A stretch of DNA of 64,000 nucleotides. Origin: Terribacillus sp. FSL K6-0262. Its GTDB lineage: Bacteria > Bacillota > Bacilli > Bacillales > Amphibacillaceae. The stretch spans positions 2,581,001 to 2,645,000 of the forward strand of contig NZ_CP150277.1 of assembly GCF_037977385.1 (NCBI RefSeq). The letters run 5' to 3'. The first letter of the stretch is position 1, and every line of letters starts with the position of its first letter. The notes beneath the pieces were generated by a model. The model was not told the DNA's origin. It worked only from the letters and a program-made list of their open reading frames with translations, and made no database searches. This document shows, in pieces, positions 1 through 9,333 of the stretch. A program made the position numbers and the translations under genes.

Positions 1-732
1 GATTCCATCAACTACATGTTCCCGACTGTGGAAATCACAAAAGATGATGTGGAATCCAGCTGGGCTGGCCTTCGTCCGCTTATCCAAGAGGAAGGCAAGA
101 AACCGGGCGAGATTTCCCGTAAAGATGAAATCTTCGTTTCCGACAGCGGCTTGATTTCCATGGCCGGCGGTAAGCTGACTGGTTACCGCAAAATGGCAAT
201 CGAAGCAGTCAATCTTGTGGCTAAACAGTTCAAGGAAGAAGAAGGCATCCTTTATTCCGAATCCGATACGAAGAACCTGCCTATTTCTGGTGGGGAAGTC
301 GGCGGATCCAAAGGATTCGAACGCTTCAAAGAACGTAAAGTGGATGAAGGGAAAGCAATCGGACTTTCTGCTGAAGACGCATTGAAAATGGTAAGCCGCT
401 ACGGAGCGAATGTCGATAAAGTCTTCAGCCGCTTCGAAACATTGAAGGATGAAGCGAAAGCTGCCAATATCGATGCTCTTGTATTCGCACAGCTGCGTTA
501 TGCGATTGAAGAAGAACTGGCATACAAACCAGTCGATTTCTTCGTTCGACGCACAGGCGCGCTGCTATTCAACATCGACTTTGTTCATGCTAACAAAGAT
601 GCGGTTATTGATTACATGGCTGAAACATTGGGTTATACTGCTGAGCAGAAAGCAGAATATACACGTGAACTGGAAGTCTTGGCAAAAGAAGCAGTTGTAC
701 CAGTTAAAGAAGACGACTTGCAAACTGTTTGA
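1..732 (+). CDS. glpD: aerobic glycerol-3-phosphate dehydrogenase, C-terminal part
   Basis: The reading frame is open from base 1, so the gene begins upstream of the window and only about 243 C-terminal codons are present. The FAD-dependent enzyme oxidises glycerol-3-phosphate to dihydroxyacetone phosphate at the membrane and passes electrons to quinone. The segment GGKLTGYRKMA and the following helical C-terminal domain are typical of bacterial GlpD. The product ends in a charged tail and is followed directly by a strong terminator, so it is the last gene of its transcript. The family assignment is secure. The start and the FAD-binding N-terminus cannot be checked here. Confidence 0.93.
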   Translation, partial: DSINYMFPTVEITKDDVESSWAGLRPLIQEEGKKPGEISRKDEIFVSDSGLISMAGGKLTGYRKMAIEAVNLVAKQFKEEEGILYSESDTKNLPISGGEVGGSKGFERFKERKVDEGKAIGLSAEDALKMVSRYGANVDKVFSRFETLKDEAKAANIDALVFAQLRYAIEEELAYKPVDFFVRRTGALLFNIDFVHANKDAVIDYMAETLGYTAEQKAEYTRELEVLAKEAVVPVKEDDLQTV

Positions 733-746
733 TCATTCATCCAGGA

Positions 747-779
747 GACTGTTTCCCTTAGGGGGGACAGTCTTTTTTT
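747..779 (+). terminator. Rho-independent terminator after glpD
   Basis: AGACTGT pairs with ACAGTCT, with a C/G-rich inner stem, followed by a run of seven T residues. It lies 15 bases past the glpD stop. Confidence 0.85.
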
Positions 780-808
780 CTTAAGGTGTAGGACCGGGTG
801 TGGAAATA

Positions 809-817
809 TGATATACT
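809..817 (+). promoter_or_regulatory. extended -10 promoter for the TPR gene
   Basis: TGATATACT is an extended -10 element located 34 bases before the start codon at 851. No good -35 hexamer is visible at the right spacing, as is common for TGn promoters. Confidence 0.45.
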
Positions 818-850
818 TCATGGGATATCTAATGCAGTAGGAGGAAACAC

Positions 851-1858
851 ATGCAAACGCTGGAACCAGCAGAGCAGCAGGCACGACCGACTAACATCAT
901 CCCCTTCATACCGGAAGGAGATTTCTATTATACAAAGGGCATCGAGGCCTATCGGAACGGTAAGCTGGACAAAGCCATGAAATGGCTTGAAAAAGCGATC
1001 GAGAAGGAACCGACGGAAGTGATCTATCACTGCCAGAAGTCGGTTATTTTTACGGAAATGGGAGCATTCCATAAAGCGATTTATATCCTGGATGACATCA
1101 TCAAAGAGCATGGGGAGAGCTATGCCGAATGCTTCTACATGCTTGCCTATAATTATTCGAAGCTTGGTTATATGCATGATGCGGAGAAGTTCGCCAACTT
1201 GTATCTGGAGATGGATCCGGAAGGGGATTTCCGGCATCAGGCCGAGGAGCTGCTGACCTATGTGGAAGCCGAGGAAGAAGACGATGAGCTTTGGACGACA
1301 GAGGAAGAGGATGAGCTCATCATGTTCCAGGAGTCGGCTTTTTATTATTTGGAACGGGAAGAATGGCAGTTCGCTTTACCTATTTTGGAAGAAATGATGA
1401 GCATGTTCCCGGAGCATATGCTGGCAAAACATGAGTATGCCAAGGCGCTTTTCTATACTGGCAACCAGAAAGAAGCTGTGCGGATGGAAGAAGAGCATCT
1501 GGAGAGCGAGCAAGTCTCTGTCTACACCCATGTCAATCTTGCCGTGTTTTATCACGAAATGCGTTGCTTCGACCAACGGGATGAGCATCTTCGCCTGCTT
1601 CGTAATATTTTCCCGATTCATGAAGAGCAGCATCTGCGCATCGCATGCGCTTTTTCCATGACCGGCCATTATGAAGATGCGGTTGACCGCTTTCTCCATT
1701 TGGATAAAAGACGCGTGAAAGGACATGCTTCCTATTATAAGTGGTTCAGCTTGGCGGCAAAGAAGGCCGGTAATGAAGAATATGCCGAAAAGCTGTGGCA
1801 GGAAGGCAGCCGCAGATTCAGCCATTTGAACAAAGAGGATTTTCATTGGCTTTCCTGA
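851..1858 (+). CDS. yvcD: tetratricopeptide-repeat protein (YvcD-like)
   Basis: This 335-residue cytoplasmic protein is built from degenerate TPR helical pairs, one group at about residues 25-135 and a second at about 160-320. A very acidic linker around residues 138-155 separates them. There is no signal peptide or membrane segment. The position immediately upstream of trxB matches yvcD in Bacillus subtilis. TPR proteins of this type are scaffolds for protein contacts, and no enzymatic role is visible. The start is supported by the ribosome-binding site GTAGGAGG seven to eight bases upstream. The orthology rests on gene order and repeat type, and the function is unknown. Confidence 0.85.
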   Translation: MQTLEPAEQQARPTNIIPFIPEGDFYYTKGIEAYRNGKLDKAMKWLEKAIEKEPTEVIYHCQKSVIFTEMGAFHKAIYILDDIIKEHGESYAECFYMLAYNYSKLGYMHDAEKFANLYLEMDPEGDFRHQAEELLTYVEAEEEDDELWTTEEEDELIMFQESAFYYLEREEWQFALPILEEMMSMFPEHMLAKHEYAKALFYTGNQKEAVRMEEEHLESEQVSVYTHVNLAVFYHEMRCFDQRDEHLRLLRNIFPIHEEQHLRIACAFSMTGHYEDAVDRFLHLDKRRVKGHASYYKWFSLAAKKAGNEEYAEKLWQEGSRRFSHLNKEDFHWLS

Positions 1859-1951
1859 AGCAGCAGGCAGAAAAATGGACGTTGCAGAAAGAATCTTATA
1901 TGCTAACGAGTAGAGAGAACGACTGATATATAGACGGAAGGGGTCCTATAA

Positions 1952-2905
<954 letters not shown>

Positions 2906-2967
2906 GCGGGCCAGGCTTCCTTGTAAATGATTCTTAATGCTGCTGTAACATGGGCGACATAATCATT

Positions 2968-2976
2968 TGCTATACT
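2968..2976 (+). promoter_or_regulatory. extended -10 promoter of the candidate small RNA
   Basis: TGCTATACT is a perfect extended -10 element. Transcription would begin near 2983, exactly at the 5' strand of the first hairpin of the downstream RNA. The -35 region is poor. Confidence 0.5.
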
Positions 2977-2982
2977 GGTTTT

Positions 2983-3055
2983 AACTAATTGACCCCCTTT
3001 TAATAGATAAATTAGTTATTGGCATAGGTGCCTCGGCACCTATGCATTTTTTTTA
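2983..3055 (+). ncRNA. candidate C-rich trans-acting small RNA
   Basis: The sequence shows a promoter-like element, then TAACTAATT (2982-2990) pairing perfectly with AATTAGTTA (3010-3018). The intervening loop contains CCCCCTTTT (2993-3001), and an 11-bp perfect terminator stem follows at once. The predicted transcript is only about 72 nt with no open reading frame. C-rich single-stranded loops able to pair with AAAAGGGGG-like ribosome-binding sites are the hallmark of Gram-positive regulatory RNAs such as FsrA and RoxS/RsaE, but this sequence matches neither one as I recall them. The hairpins are observed. The regulatory role is inference. Confidence 0.5.
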
Positions 3056-3060
3056 TTTTT
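3022..3060 (+). terminator. terminator after trxB / candidate small RNA
   Basis: GCATAGGTGCC and GGCACCTATGC form a perfect 11-bp stem with a two-base centre, followed by eight T residues. Confidence 0.9.
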
Positions 3061-3109
3061 TGGGGAATGACGGCGATTATTGGCAAAGATTAAGGAAACA
3101 TATTACTGT

Positions 3110-3137
3110 TTGAAGCGAAACAGAAATAGTATAATAT
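3110..3137 (+). promoter_or_regulatory. probable sigma-A promoter of the yvcI-rapZ-yvcK-whiA operon
   Basis: TTGAAG (3110-3115) and TAATAT (3132-3137) are spaced by 16 bases. An overlapping TATAAT at 3130 would leave only 14. The downstream distance to the Nudix start is about 58 bases. Confidence 0.45.
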
Positions 3138-3194
3138 AGAGTGATGTGTAAAACGAATCGACATGTCCACTTACACAGAGAAAGAGGTGGAAGC

Positions 3195-3662
3195 ATGCAA
3201 CGAGTTGCAAACTGCATTTTGGCAGTTGATGATAAAGTTCTTTTATTGAAAAAACCGAGTAAAGGCTGGTACTCAGCTCCCGGCGGTAAAATGGAGCTGG
3301 GGGAGTCGGTCAAGGAAACCGCGGTCCGGGAATTTTGGGAAGAAACAGGCCTGACTGTACATGAACCGGAGCTTCGCGGTACATTTACTTTTGTTATAAA
3401 AAAAGACGAAAAAGTCATCCATGAATGGATGATGTTCACCTTTTTCGCCGAAGAATATACAGGTGAATTGCTTGAAGAAAGCCAGGAAGGCAAGCTGGAA
3501 TGGATAGATATCAAGAATATCAAGGATTTGCCGATGGCAGAGGGAGATCGGGATATATTCGCCCATATGTTCAGCACTGATGAGCCATTGTTCGGCACAT
3601 TCGTTTACACGGAGGATCGGCAGCTGCTGCAGTCGAAGCTGGATCCGACGACACCAGAATAA
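3195..3662 (+). CDS. yvcI: Nudix hydrolase (YvcI-like)
   Basis: This 155-residue protein carries a complete Nudix box, GKMELGE followed by REFWEETGL, at about residues 34-56, which binds Mg2+ and hydrolyses nucleoside diphosphate derivatives. It is often annotated as an 8-oxo-dGTP diphosphatase, but the exact substrate cannot be told from sequence. I chose the ATG at 3195 rather than an upstream in-frame ATG because AGAGGTGG lies four to five bases before it and the family starts here. It opens the conserved operon with rapZ, yvcK and whiA. Confidence 0.9.
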   Translation: MQRVANCILAVDDKVLLLKKPSKGWYSAPGGKMELGESVKETAVREFWEETGLTVHEPELRGTFTFVIKKDEKVIHEWMMFTFFAEEYTGELLEESQEGKLEWIDIKNIKDLPMAEGDRDIFAHMFSTDEPLFGTFVYTEDRQLLQSKLDPTTPE

Positions 3663-3676
3663 AACGGGGGATACGT

Positions 3677-4558
3677 ATGGAGAAACAGTTGAATGAAACG
3701 AAGCTCGTCATCATAACCGGTATGTCTGGAGCAGGCAAGACGGTTGCTGTCCAAAGTTTCGAGGATTTGGGCTACTATTGCGTGGATAATCTGCCTCCGG
3801 CGCTCCTGCCGACTTTCCTTGACTTGATGCGCGATGCGGCCAATGATATCAAAAAAGTCGCGCTGGTCATGGATTTACGGGGAAGGGAATTCTTTGACTC
3901 CTTGTTCGAAGCACTGGACAAGCTCACGATGGAGGATTGGCTGGAGCCGCAAGTACTTTTCCTCGATGCTAAGAATGAAGTTCTCGTAACCAGATATAAA
4001 GAAACGCGCAGGACACATCCGCTTGCACCGGAAGGACTTCCGCTCGAAGGCATACAGCAGGAGCGGGCATTGCTCGATCAGATGCGGGGAAGAGCCCAGT
4101 TCATCGTGGATACATCGACGCTGAAGCCGAAGCAGCTCCGTGAGAAGATCATGAAGCGCTTCAAGGATTCCGATTACGAAGAATTCACTGTCCAGATGCT
4201 GAGCTTCGGCTTTAAGTATGGTCTGCCGATCGATGCAGACCTTGTCTTTGATGTTCGCTTTCTCCCGAACCCGTTTTATGTGGAGAACCTCAGACCGCAG
4301 ACAGGATTGGATGAGCCGGTGTCTTCCTATGTGTTTAAATGGTCCGATACGCATACCTTCCTGCAGAAGCTGGAGGATATGCTCACCTTCATGCTGCCCC
4401 AGTACAGGAAGGAAGGAAAAAGCCAGCTCGTCATCGCCATTGGCTGTACAGGCGGACAGCATCGCTCGGTGGCCATTGCCGAGCATTTGGCGAAACGTTA
4501 CAGCGACAGCTATGCGACGCATGTGACGCACCGTGATGTAGAAAGGAAAAGCCACTGA
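3677..4558 (+). CDS. rapZ: RNase adapter / nucleotide-binding protein RapZ (YvcJ)
   Basis: This 293-residue P-loop protein has Walker A GMSGAGKT at residues 15-22 and the conserved DNLPP segment soon after. The C-terminal domain contains the family signature [10 protein letters not shown]. In E. coli RapZ binds the small RNA GlmZ and controls glucosamine-6-phosphate synthase. The Bacillus homologue YvcJ is a GTP/ATP-hydrolysing protein linked to competence, and its RNA role is less clear. Its stop overlaps the next start (TGATG), which suggests translational coupling to yvcK. Confidence 0.95.
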   Translation: MEKQLNETKLVIITGMSGAGKTVAVQSFEDLGYYCVDNLPPALLPTFLDLMRDAANDIKKVALVMDLRGREFFDSLFEALDKLTMEDWLEPQVLFLDAKNEVLVTRYKETRRTHPLAPEGLPLEGIQQERALLDQMRGRAQFIVDTSTLKPKQLREKIMKRFKDSDYEEFTVQMLSFGFKYGLPIDADLVFDVRFLPNPFYVENLRPQTGLDEPVSSYVFKWSDTHTFLQKLEDMLTFMLPQYRKEGKSQLVIAIGCTGGQHRSVAIAEHLAKRYSDSYATHVTHRDVERKSH

Positions 4559-5502
4559 TGAAAAGAAAAAAAATAGTTGCAATCGGGGGCGGGACAGGCA
4601 TGCCTGTTTTGCTGCGAGGACTGAAGCAGCTTCCTGTGGATCTTTCGGCAATCGTCACGGTAGCTGATGATGGCGGCAGTTCGGGGAAATTGCGCACAGA
4701 GCTTGCGATGCCGGCCCCGGGGGATATCCGGAATGTCATCGCCGCATTGGCCGATGCAGAACCGATGCTGATCGATTTGTTCCAGCACCGGTTTAAAAAT
4801 GGCAATGGGTTATCCGGTCATTCCATGGGGAATCTGCTGCTGGCGGCAATGACTTCGATCGCCGGTGATTTTTATAACGGTATCAAGGAGATTTCACGGG
4901 TCCTGAAAGTGAAGGGGAATATATACCCGATTGCCAATCAGAACGTCGTGCTGCATGCGGAAATGACCGACGGCGAGATTGTGACCGGGGAATCCAATAT
5001 CCCGCTGGCGAATAAACGGATTAAACGGGTATTTGTCAGTCCGCTGCCCGTCAAGCCGCTTCCGGAAGCAATCGAGGCCATCAAGCAGGCTGATTTGATT
5101 GTTATCAGTCCGGGAAGCCTATATACAAGTGTCATGCCGAATCTGATCGTTCCGGAGATTGAGCATGCTTTAAGGGAAGCGCCAGGCAAAGTTGTCTATG
5201 TATGCAATGTGATGACACAATACGGGGAAACGACAGGTTATACAGCAGGTGATCATATCCAAGCCATCCATGATCACATTGGAGCCGATATTGTCTCGGC
5301 GATTGTCGTGAATAACAGCGCAATCGAGCAGGATATTCGGGAAAATTATGCAGAGGAGAACGCAGAGCCGGTCGTGTATGATATCAGCCGCCTGAAGTCT
5401 TTGGGACTTGAAGTGATCGAAGCTGATATCATTGACCATCAACAGCGGAAGCTCCGTCATGATACACACAAAATCGCCAAGCTGCTTTACGCGATGCTGT
5501 AA
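4558..5502 (+). CDS. yvcK: gluconeogenesis factor / UDP-sugar-binding protein YvcK
   Basis: This 314-residue protein of the UPF0052/CofD-like fold begins with the glycine-rich GGGTGM motif at residues 10-15 and carries the conserved DDGGSSG stretch. In B. subtilis YvcK binds UDP-GlcNAc, is needed for growth on gluconeogenic carbon sources, and influences cell shape through PBP1. The start overlaps the rapZ stop by one base. It sits in the standard rapZ-yvcK-whiA order, so assignment is firm even though the biochemical activity is only partly understood. Confidence 0.95.
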   Translation: MKRKKIVAIGGGTGMPVLLRGLKQLPVDLSAIVTVADDGGSSGKLRTELAMPAPGDIRNVIAALADAEPMLIDLFQHRFKNGNGLSGHSMGNLLLAAMTSIAGDFYNGIKEISRVLKVKGNIYPIANQNVVLHAEMTDGEIVTGESNIPLANKRIKRVFVSPLPVKPLPEAIEAIKQADLIVISPGSLYTSVMPNLIVPEIEHALREAPGKVVYVCNVMTQYGETTGYTAGDHIQAIHDHIGADIVSAIVVNNSAIEQDIRENYAEENAEPVVYDISRLKSLGLEVIEADIIDHQQRKLRHDTHKIAKLLYAML

Positions 5503-5536
5503 GCGCGCGGCGTGATAAAAAGGGGGGAAGAGCATC

Positions 5537-6487
5537 GTGAGCTTTGCATCAGAAATAAAAAAGGAATTGACGACCATTCCAATCGAAATGACGGACGTGA
5601 AAAGCGAGCTTGCGGCCTTGATCAGGATGAATGGCTCCGTCTCTTATTCGAGACAGGAATATACCCTGGATGTCCAGACGGAGAATGCGGCCATCGCAAG
5701 ACGTATATATACGCTGCTGAAGGCTATCTATCATCATCCAATCGAGCTGCTCGTCCGGAAGAAGATGAAATTGAAGAAGAACAATGTCTACATTGTACGA
5801 TTGAACAAGCAAGTGGATGACTTGCTGCGTCGTTTGGAAATACTCGAGGATCAATTCACTTTTGTCCGTACAATAGGCAACTCTTTTACCGACACATCCG
5901 AAAAGCGCAGAGCTTACCTGCGCGGTGCCTTTCTGGCAGGCGGATCGGTAAATAATCCGGAGACTTCTTCTTACCACCTGGAAATATTCAATACACATAA
6001 AGAACATAGTGATGCACTTTGTGAGCTGATGAATACATTCGACCTGCATGCTCGTAGTACAGAGCGGCGCAAGGGATTCATTACCTACTTAAAAGAAGCG
6101 GAGAAGATCACCGAGTTCCTTAATATCGCAGGCGCCCACAGTGCATTGCTGAAATTCGAGGATGTCCGGATTGTCCGTGATATGCGCAATTCGGTCAACC
6201 GCCTTGTCAATTGTGAAACAGCCAACCTCAATAAGACAATCGGTGCGGCCTTCCGTCAAGTGGAGAATATCAACTTCATCAAAAACACGGTCGGAATCGA
6301 AGCGCTGCCTGAGAAACTCCAGGAAATCGCTGAACTTAGGGTCCAGCATCAGGATGTATCTTTGAAGGAGCTTGGGGAATTGGTTTCCACGGGGAAGATC
6401 AGTAAATCGGGAATCAATCACCGCCTCCGCAAAATAGATGAATTCGCTGACAGACTTCGAAATGGGACATTCATTAAAAAGGCATAA
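5537..6487 (+). CDS. whiA: DNA-binding protein WhiA
   Basis: This 316-residue protein combines an N-terminal LAGLIDADG homing-endonuclease-like fold, here non-catalytic, with a C-terminal helix-turn-helix (about residues 255-310, containing [19 protein letters not shown]). WhiA controls sporulation genes in actinomycetes; in Bacillus it affects cell division and chromosome segregation. Translation starts at GTG 5537, eight bases after GGGGGGAAG. The N-terminus MSFASE matches the family. It is followed by a hairpin that separates it from crh. Confidence 0.95.
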   Translation: MSFASEIKKELTTIPIEMTDVKSELAALIRMNGSVSYSRQEYTLDVQTENAAIARRIYTLLKAIYHHPIELLVRKKMKLKKNNVYIVRLNKQVDDLLRRLEILEDQFTFVRTIGNSFTDTSEKRRAYLRGAFLAGGSVNNPETSSYHLEIFNTHKEHSDALCELMNTFDLHARSTERRKGFITYLKEAEKITEFLNIAGAHSALLKFEDVRIVRDMRNSVNRLVNCETANLNKTIGAAFRQVENINFIKNTVGIEALPEKLQEIAELRVQHQDVSLKELGELVSTGKISKSGINHRLRKIDEFADRLRNGTFIKKA

Positions 6488-6512
6488 GCAGGTATGAAGC
6501 ATATATAGCATG

Positions 6513-6521
6513 TGGTATACT
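6513..6521 (+). promoter_or_regulatory. extended -10 promoter for crh
   Basis: TGGTATACT is an extended -10 element. Initiation would fall near 6528, inside the left arm of the hairpin at 6523-6548, so transcripts from this promoter should escape that terminator. Confidence 0.4.
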
Positions 6522-6522
6522 A

Positions 6523-6555
6523 AGAAGACACTCATATGGGTGTTTTCTTTTTCAT
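6523..6555 (+). terminator. terminator between whiA and crh
   Basis: AGAAGACACTCAT pairs with the following ATGGGTGTTTTCT over 13 positions with two G-T pairs, then TTTTTC. It should end or attenuate read-through from the whiA operon. Confidence 0.7.
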
Positions 6556-6560
6556 GAATT

Positions 6561-6574
6561 TGATAGCGCTTACT
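6561..6574. promoter_or_regulatory. cre-like CcpA site upstream of crh
   Basis: TGATAGCGCTTACT matches the consensus TGWAANCGNTNWCA at 12 of 14 positions. It lies about 35-45 bases downstream of the predicted crh transcription start, a roadblock position. Confidence 0.35.
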
Positions 6575-6596
6575 TGGAAAATGGGAGGAATCACAT

Positions 6597-6863
6597 GTGA
6601 TCCAAAAAACGTTGCGTGTCACCCTGGATACTGGTTTGCAAGCCAGACCAGCGGCAAGCTTTGTCCAGCAAGCCAATCGTTATAGTGCCTCTGTCTATGT
6701 GGAAAAAGGGAACAAATCGGTCAATGCAAAAAGCATCATGGGGGTGATGAGTCTGGCCATTGCCCAGGAAGAATTGATCACTTTGAAAATTGATGGTCCA
6801 GATGAGGAGGAAGCCATGGAGGAGCTAGCTGCCTTCATTACCGCCCCGTCACAAGCCAGCTGA
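6597..6863 (+). CDS. crh: catabolite repression HPr-like protein Crh
   Basis: This 88-residue HPr paralogue has glutamine at position 15 (TGLQARPA) where HPr has the catalytic histidine, so it cannot carry phosphate from enzyme I to EIIs. The regulatory Ser46 in KSIMG is kept. HPrK/P phosphorylates this serine, and P-Ser-Crh then acts as a CcpA corepressor. The start is GTG 6597, preceded by GGGAGGAA. An ATG two bases earlier runs straight into a stop. True HPr is encoded at 58647-58913, so both CcpA cofactors are in this window. Confidence 0.96.
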   Translation: MIQKTLRVTLDTGLQARPAASFVQQANRYSASVYVEKGNKSVNAKSIMGVMSLAIAQEELITLKIDGPDEEEAMEELAAFITAPSQAS

Positions 6864-6871
6864 TCCACCTG

Positions 6872-6902
6872 AAAAGTCCTGAAATTATTCAGGACTTTTT
6901 TT
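6872..6902 (+). terminator. terminator after crh
   Basis: AAAGTCCTGAA pairs with TTCAGGACTTT around a four-base loop, followed by a T run. Confidence 0.9.
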
Positions 6903-6985
6903 CTGCTAAATTGTGGTAAGGGAAGCTTACCTAGTGTAGGCTATGTATTGTAAGATTTTTATGGAGAGAGAAAGGAGATCATATT

Positions 6986-7993
6986 TTGAACGCAAAACGT
7001 TGGATCGCGATCGGGATCGCTGCTTTCCTGCTGTTCGTGTCTGTCGGTTTCCAGACCTTGATTTCAGTCATCAATAGTAACTTTACAGAAGCGATTGATT
7101 CGGCAACGGGGAGCTCTTTCCTCAGTGAGGAAATCATCGAGGATGGAGATGCGATGAATCGGATAGCAGTGCTGAAAGTGGAAGGCACGATTCAGGATAC
7201 AGGAGAAGAAGCATCATTATTGGGAAGCGGTACATACAATCATGCAGCCTTTCTGGAGCAATTGGAGCAGGCTGGCCAGGACGATACAGTCGGCGGTGTC
7301 ATCATAGAAGTGAATAGCCCCGGAGGAGGCGTTGTCGAGAGTGCGGAAATTCACGATAAAGTCGTGGAGGTCCAGGAGGAATACGGAAAGCCTGTTTATG
7401 TGTCGATGGGTAACACGGCTGCTTCCGGCGGCTATTATCTGTCAGCCAGTGCCAACAAAATCGTGGCGCATCCAGCGACACTGACTGGTTCGATCGGTGT
7501 CATCATGTCCACACTCAATTATTCTGAGCTTGCCGATAAAATCGGCATCAAAGAAGAAGTCATCAAGAGTGCCGAGCACAAGGATATCATGTCCGGTGCA
7601 AGGGAAATGACCGATGAAGAAAGGGATATCCTGCAGTCCATCATCGATGATATGTATGCGGACTTCGTACAGGTCATCGTCGATGGACGGGGCATGCCGG
7701 AAGAAAAAGTACGTGAATTGGGTGATGGACGCGTATATTCCGGTAAACAGGCCTTGGAAAATGGTTTGGTCGATGACTTGGGGGATCTGGAAGATACGAT
7801 TGCCATGATGAAGAAAGACCAAGGACTCGAGGATGCGGAAGTGTTTGAATATACGGGAAGCGGCTTCGGTATGGGCTCCTTCTGGGCCACAGCTGCGAAG
7901 GATTGGTTTGTATCTGATTCCGATCTGCTTGGCATCAAGGAATTGATGGGCAAAACGAATTCACCGGAAGCTATGTATCTCTATACGGAATAG
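6986..7993 (+). CDS. sppA: signal peptide peptidase SppA
   Basis: This 335-residue serine protease of the ClpP/crotonase fold is anchored by one N-terminal membrane helix (about residues 7-30) with the catalytic domain outside. The Ser-Lys dyad is visible as S147 in TAASGGYY and K199 in SAEHKD, the same numbers as in B. subtilis SppA. SppA degrades cleaved signal peptides and is linked to resistance to lantibiotics and membrane stress. Translation starts at TTG 6986 after AAAGGAG. It forms a two-gene unit with the RDD protein 11 bases downstream, as in B. subtilis sppA-yteJ. Confidence 0.95.
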   Translation: MNAKRWIAIGIAAFLLFVSVGFQTLISVINSNFTEAIDSATGSSFLSEEIIEDGDAMNRIAVLKVEGTIQDTGEEASLLGSGTYNHAAFLEQLEQAGQDDTVGGVIIEVNSPGGGVVESAEIHDKVVEVQEEYGKPVYVSMGNTAASGGYYLSASANKIVAHPATLTGSIGVIMSTLNYSELADKIGIKEEVIKSAEHKDIMSGAREMTDEERDILQSIIDDMYADFVQVIVDGRGMPEEKVRELGDGRVYSGKQALENGLVDDLGDLEDTIAMMKKDQGLEDAEVFEYTGSGFGMGSFWATAAKDWFVSDSDLLGIKELMGKTNSPEAMYLYTE

Positions 7994-8004
7994 GAGGCGT
8001 TAGC

Positions 8005-8619
8005 ATGGATAAAGAAAAACGTGAGCATCCAGAAGAACTGACGTCACCCGATCAGGATATCTCCAGTACAGGGATACCGGAAGCTGCGGAATCTGACAGA
8101 CAGACAGAGTCAGATGCCCTATCCGATATGTATCAAGGGAAGGAAAAACTTGATGAGGAAGCGATGGAGCAGCCTGGGGCGGCATCTCCGGCGGCTGTGG
8201 CTGATAAACGCTATGCTGGATTTTGGATGCGTTTCTGGGCATATCTTGTCGATCTCATCGTTGTTTTCAGCCTGACGGGTTTGCTCGTCCAGCCTTTTAC
8301 GATGATAGACGCTTTTTATGAAGCGACGCTTTGGATATGGAGTGTCAGCGCTTTGCTTGGCGGAGTGATTTTCTTTGCTTATTTCCTGTTCATGACCAAA
8401 TGGCGCGGTCAGACTTTAGGAAAGATGATCTTCGGCTTACGCGTCATCCGGAAGGACGGAGGAGGCCTGTCCTGGTCGGATACGCTGATTCGGGAAGTGG
8501 TAGGCCGTTTCATCCACCGCTTGTTATTTTTGACCATCCTTTATGTGGTCGTGGCATTTACACCAAGGAAACAAGGTGTGCATGATTTCTTTGCAGATAC
8601 ACTTGTCATCCATGAATGA
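8005..8619 (+). CDS. yteJ: RDD-family membrane protein (YteJ-like)
   Basis: This 204-residue protein has an acidic, proline/glutamate-rich cytoplasmic N-terminus of about 70 residues. The RDD domain follows: RYAGFWMRFWAYLVD near residue 73, with membrane helices at about 83-103 and 113-133 and a third near 175. RDD proteins are small membrane proteins of poorly defined function, some involved in Na+/H+ exchange. The sppA-yteJ pairing is conserved in Bacillus and suggests a shared envelope-stress role. The start follows GGAGGCGTT. The gene ends in a terminator shared with clpP. Confidence 0.9.
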   Translation: MDKEKREHPEELTSPDQDISSTGIPEAAESDRQTESDALSDMYQGKEKLDEEAMEQPGAASPAAVADKRYAGFWMRFWAYLVDLIVVFSLTGLLVQPFTMIDAFYEATLWIWSVSALLGGVIFFAYFLFMTKWRGQTLGKMIFGLRVIRKDGGGLSWSDTLIREVVGRFIHRLLFLTILYVVVAFTPRKQGVHDFFADTLVIHE

Positions 8620-8620
8620 A

Positions 8621-8655
8621 AAAAGCCATCCAGCAATGCATGCTGGATGGCTTTT
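8621..8655. terminator. bidirectional terminator between yteJ and clpP
   Basis: AAAAGCCATCCAGCA and TGCTGGATGGCTTTT form a perfect 15-bp stem with a five-base loop. A/T-rich arms serve both converging genes. Confidence 0.92.
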
Positions 8656-8663
8656 CCTATGTC

Positions 8664-9251
8664 TTATGAAGGGCGTTTCTCCATTACTTTATCGATCAAG
8701 CCATAGTTAACCGCTTGTTCTGCTGTAAGGAAGTTATCACGGTCTGTATCGCGCTCGATTACTTCAAGCGGCTGACCGCTGCGCTCCGCCATGATTTCAT
8801 TCAATTTTTTGCGCATTTCGATGATGCGGCGAGCGTGGATTTCGATATCGCTTGCCTGACCTTGTGTACCGCCTAGAGGCTGGTGAATCATCACTTCACT
8901 GTTCGGAAGTGCATAGCGCATGCCTTTTTCACCGGCAGTCAATAGGAATGCACCCATGGAAGCCGCCATACCGATGCAGATAGTCGATACTTTCGGCTGA
9001 ATGAACTGCATTGTATCATAGATAGCCATACCTGCGGTGATGGATCCTCCTGGTGAGTTGATGTATAGGGAAATATCTTTTTCTGGATCTTCCGCAGCCA
9101 AGAATAATAGCTGGGAAACGATGCTGTTGGCAACATTATCATCGATTGCGCTGCCAAGCATGATGATCCGGTCTTTCAGCAGACGGGAGTAGATATCGTA
9201 AGCACGTTCTCCTCTGTTTGTCTGTTCGATAACTGTAGGAATTAGATTCAT
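8664..9251 (-). CDS. clpP: ATP-dependent Clp protease proteolytic subunit
   Basis: This 195-residue subunit of the tetradecameric ClpP protease has the catalytic triad S98 (GMAASMG), H123 (MIHQPLGG) and D172 (DTDRDNF). It degrades unfolded and regulatory proteins handed over by ClpC, ClpX or ClpE. The start at 9251 follows AAAGGAGGATC. The gene stands alone on the minus strand with its own promoter overlapped by a CtsR operator, so heat and protein stress should induce it. Confidence 0.98.
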   Translation of the reverse strand: MNLIPTVIEQTNRGERAYDIYSRLLKDRIIMLGSAIDDNVANSIVSQLLFLAAEDPEKDISLYINSPGGSITAGMAIYDTMQFIQPKVSTICIGMAASMGAFLLTAGEKGMRYALPNSEVMIHQPLGGTQGQASDIEIHARRIIEMRKKLNEIMAERSGQPLEVIERDTDRDNFLTAEQAVNYGLIDKVMEKRPS

Positions 9252-9303
9252 GATAGATCCTCCTTTGGATATGAGCTCATTATGCTAAGTAATGACTAAC
9301 CTT

Positions 9304-9332
9304 ATCTTACCTAAAAGGTCAATAAAGGTCAA
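9304..9332 (-). promoter_or_regulatory. clpP sigma-A promoter
   Basis: On the minus strand TTGACC (9332-9327) and TAAGAT (9309-9304) are spaced by 17 bases, about 50 bases before the clpP start. Confidence 0.7.
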
Positions 9333-9333
9333 A
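9317..9333. promoter_or_regulatory. CtsR operator at clpP
   Basis: GGTCAAT-AAA-GGTCAAA is the heptad direct repeat recognised by CtsR (RGTCAAA-NAN-RGTCAAA), with one mismatch. It covers the -35 hexamer, so CtsR binding would block RNA polymerase until stress inactivates CtsR. Confidence 0.88.

Noticed and set aside
4431..4805. Long antisense frames opposite rapZ, yvcK and other housekeeping genes
   Set aside because: They mirror conserved genes, have no ribosome-binding sites, and their translations look like antisense composition (rich in Ser, Arg, Pro).
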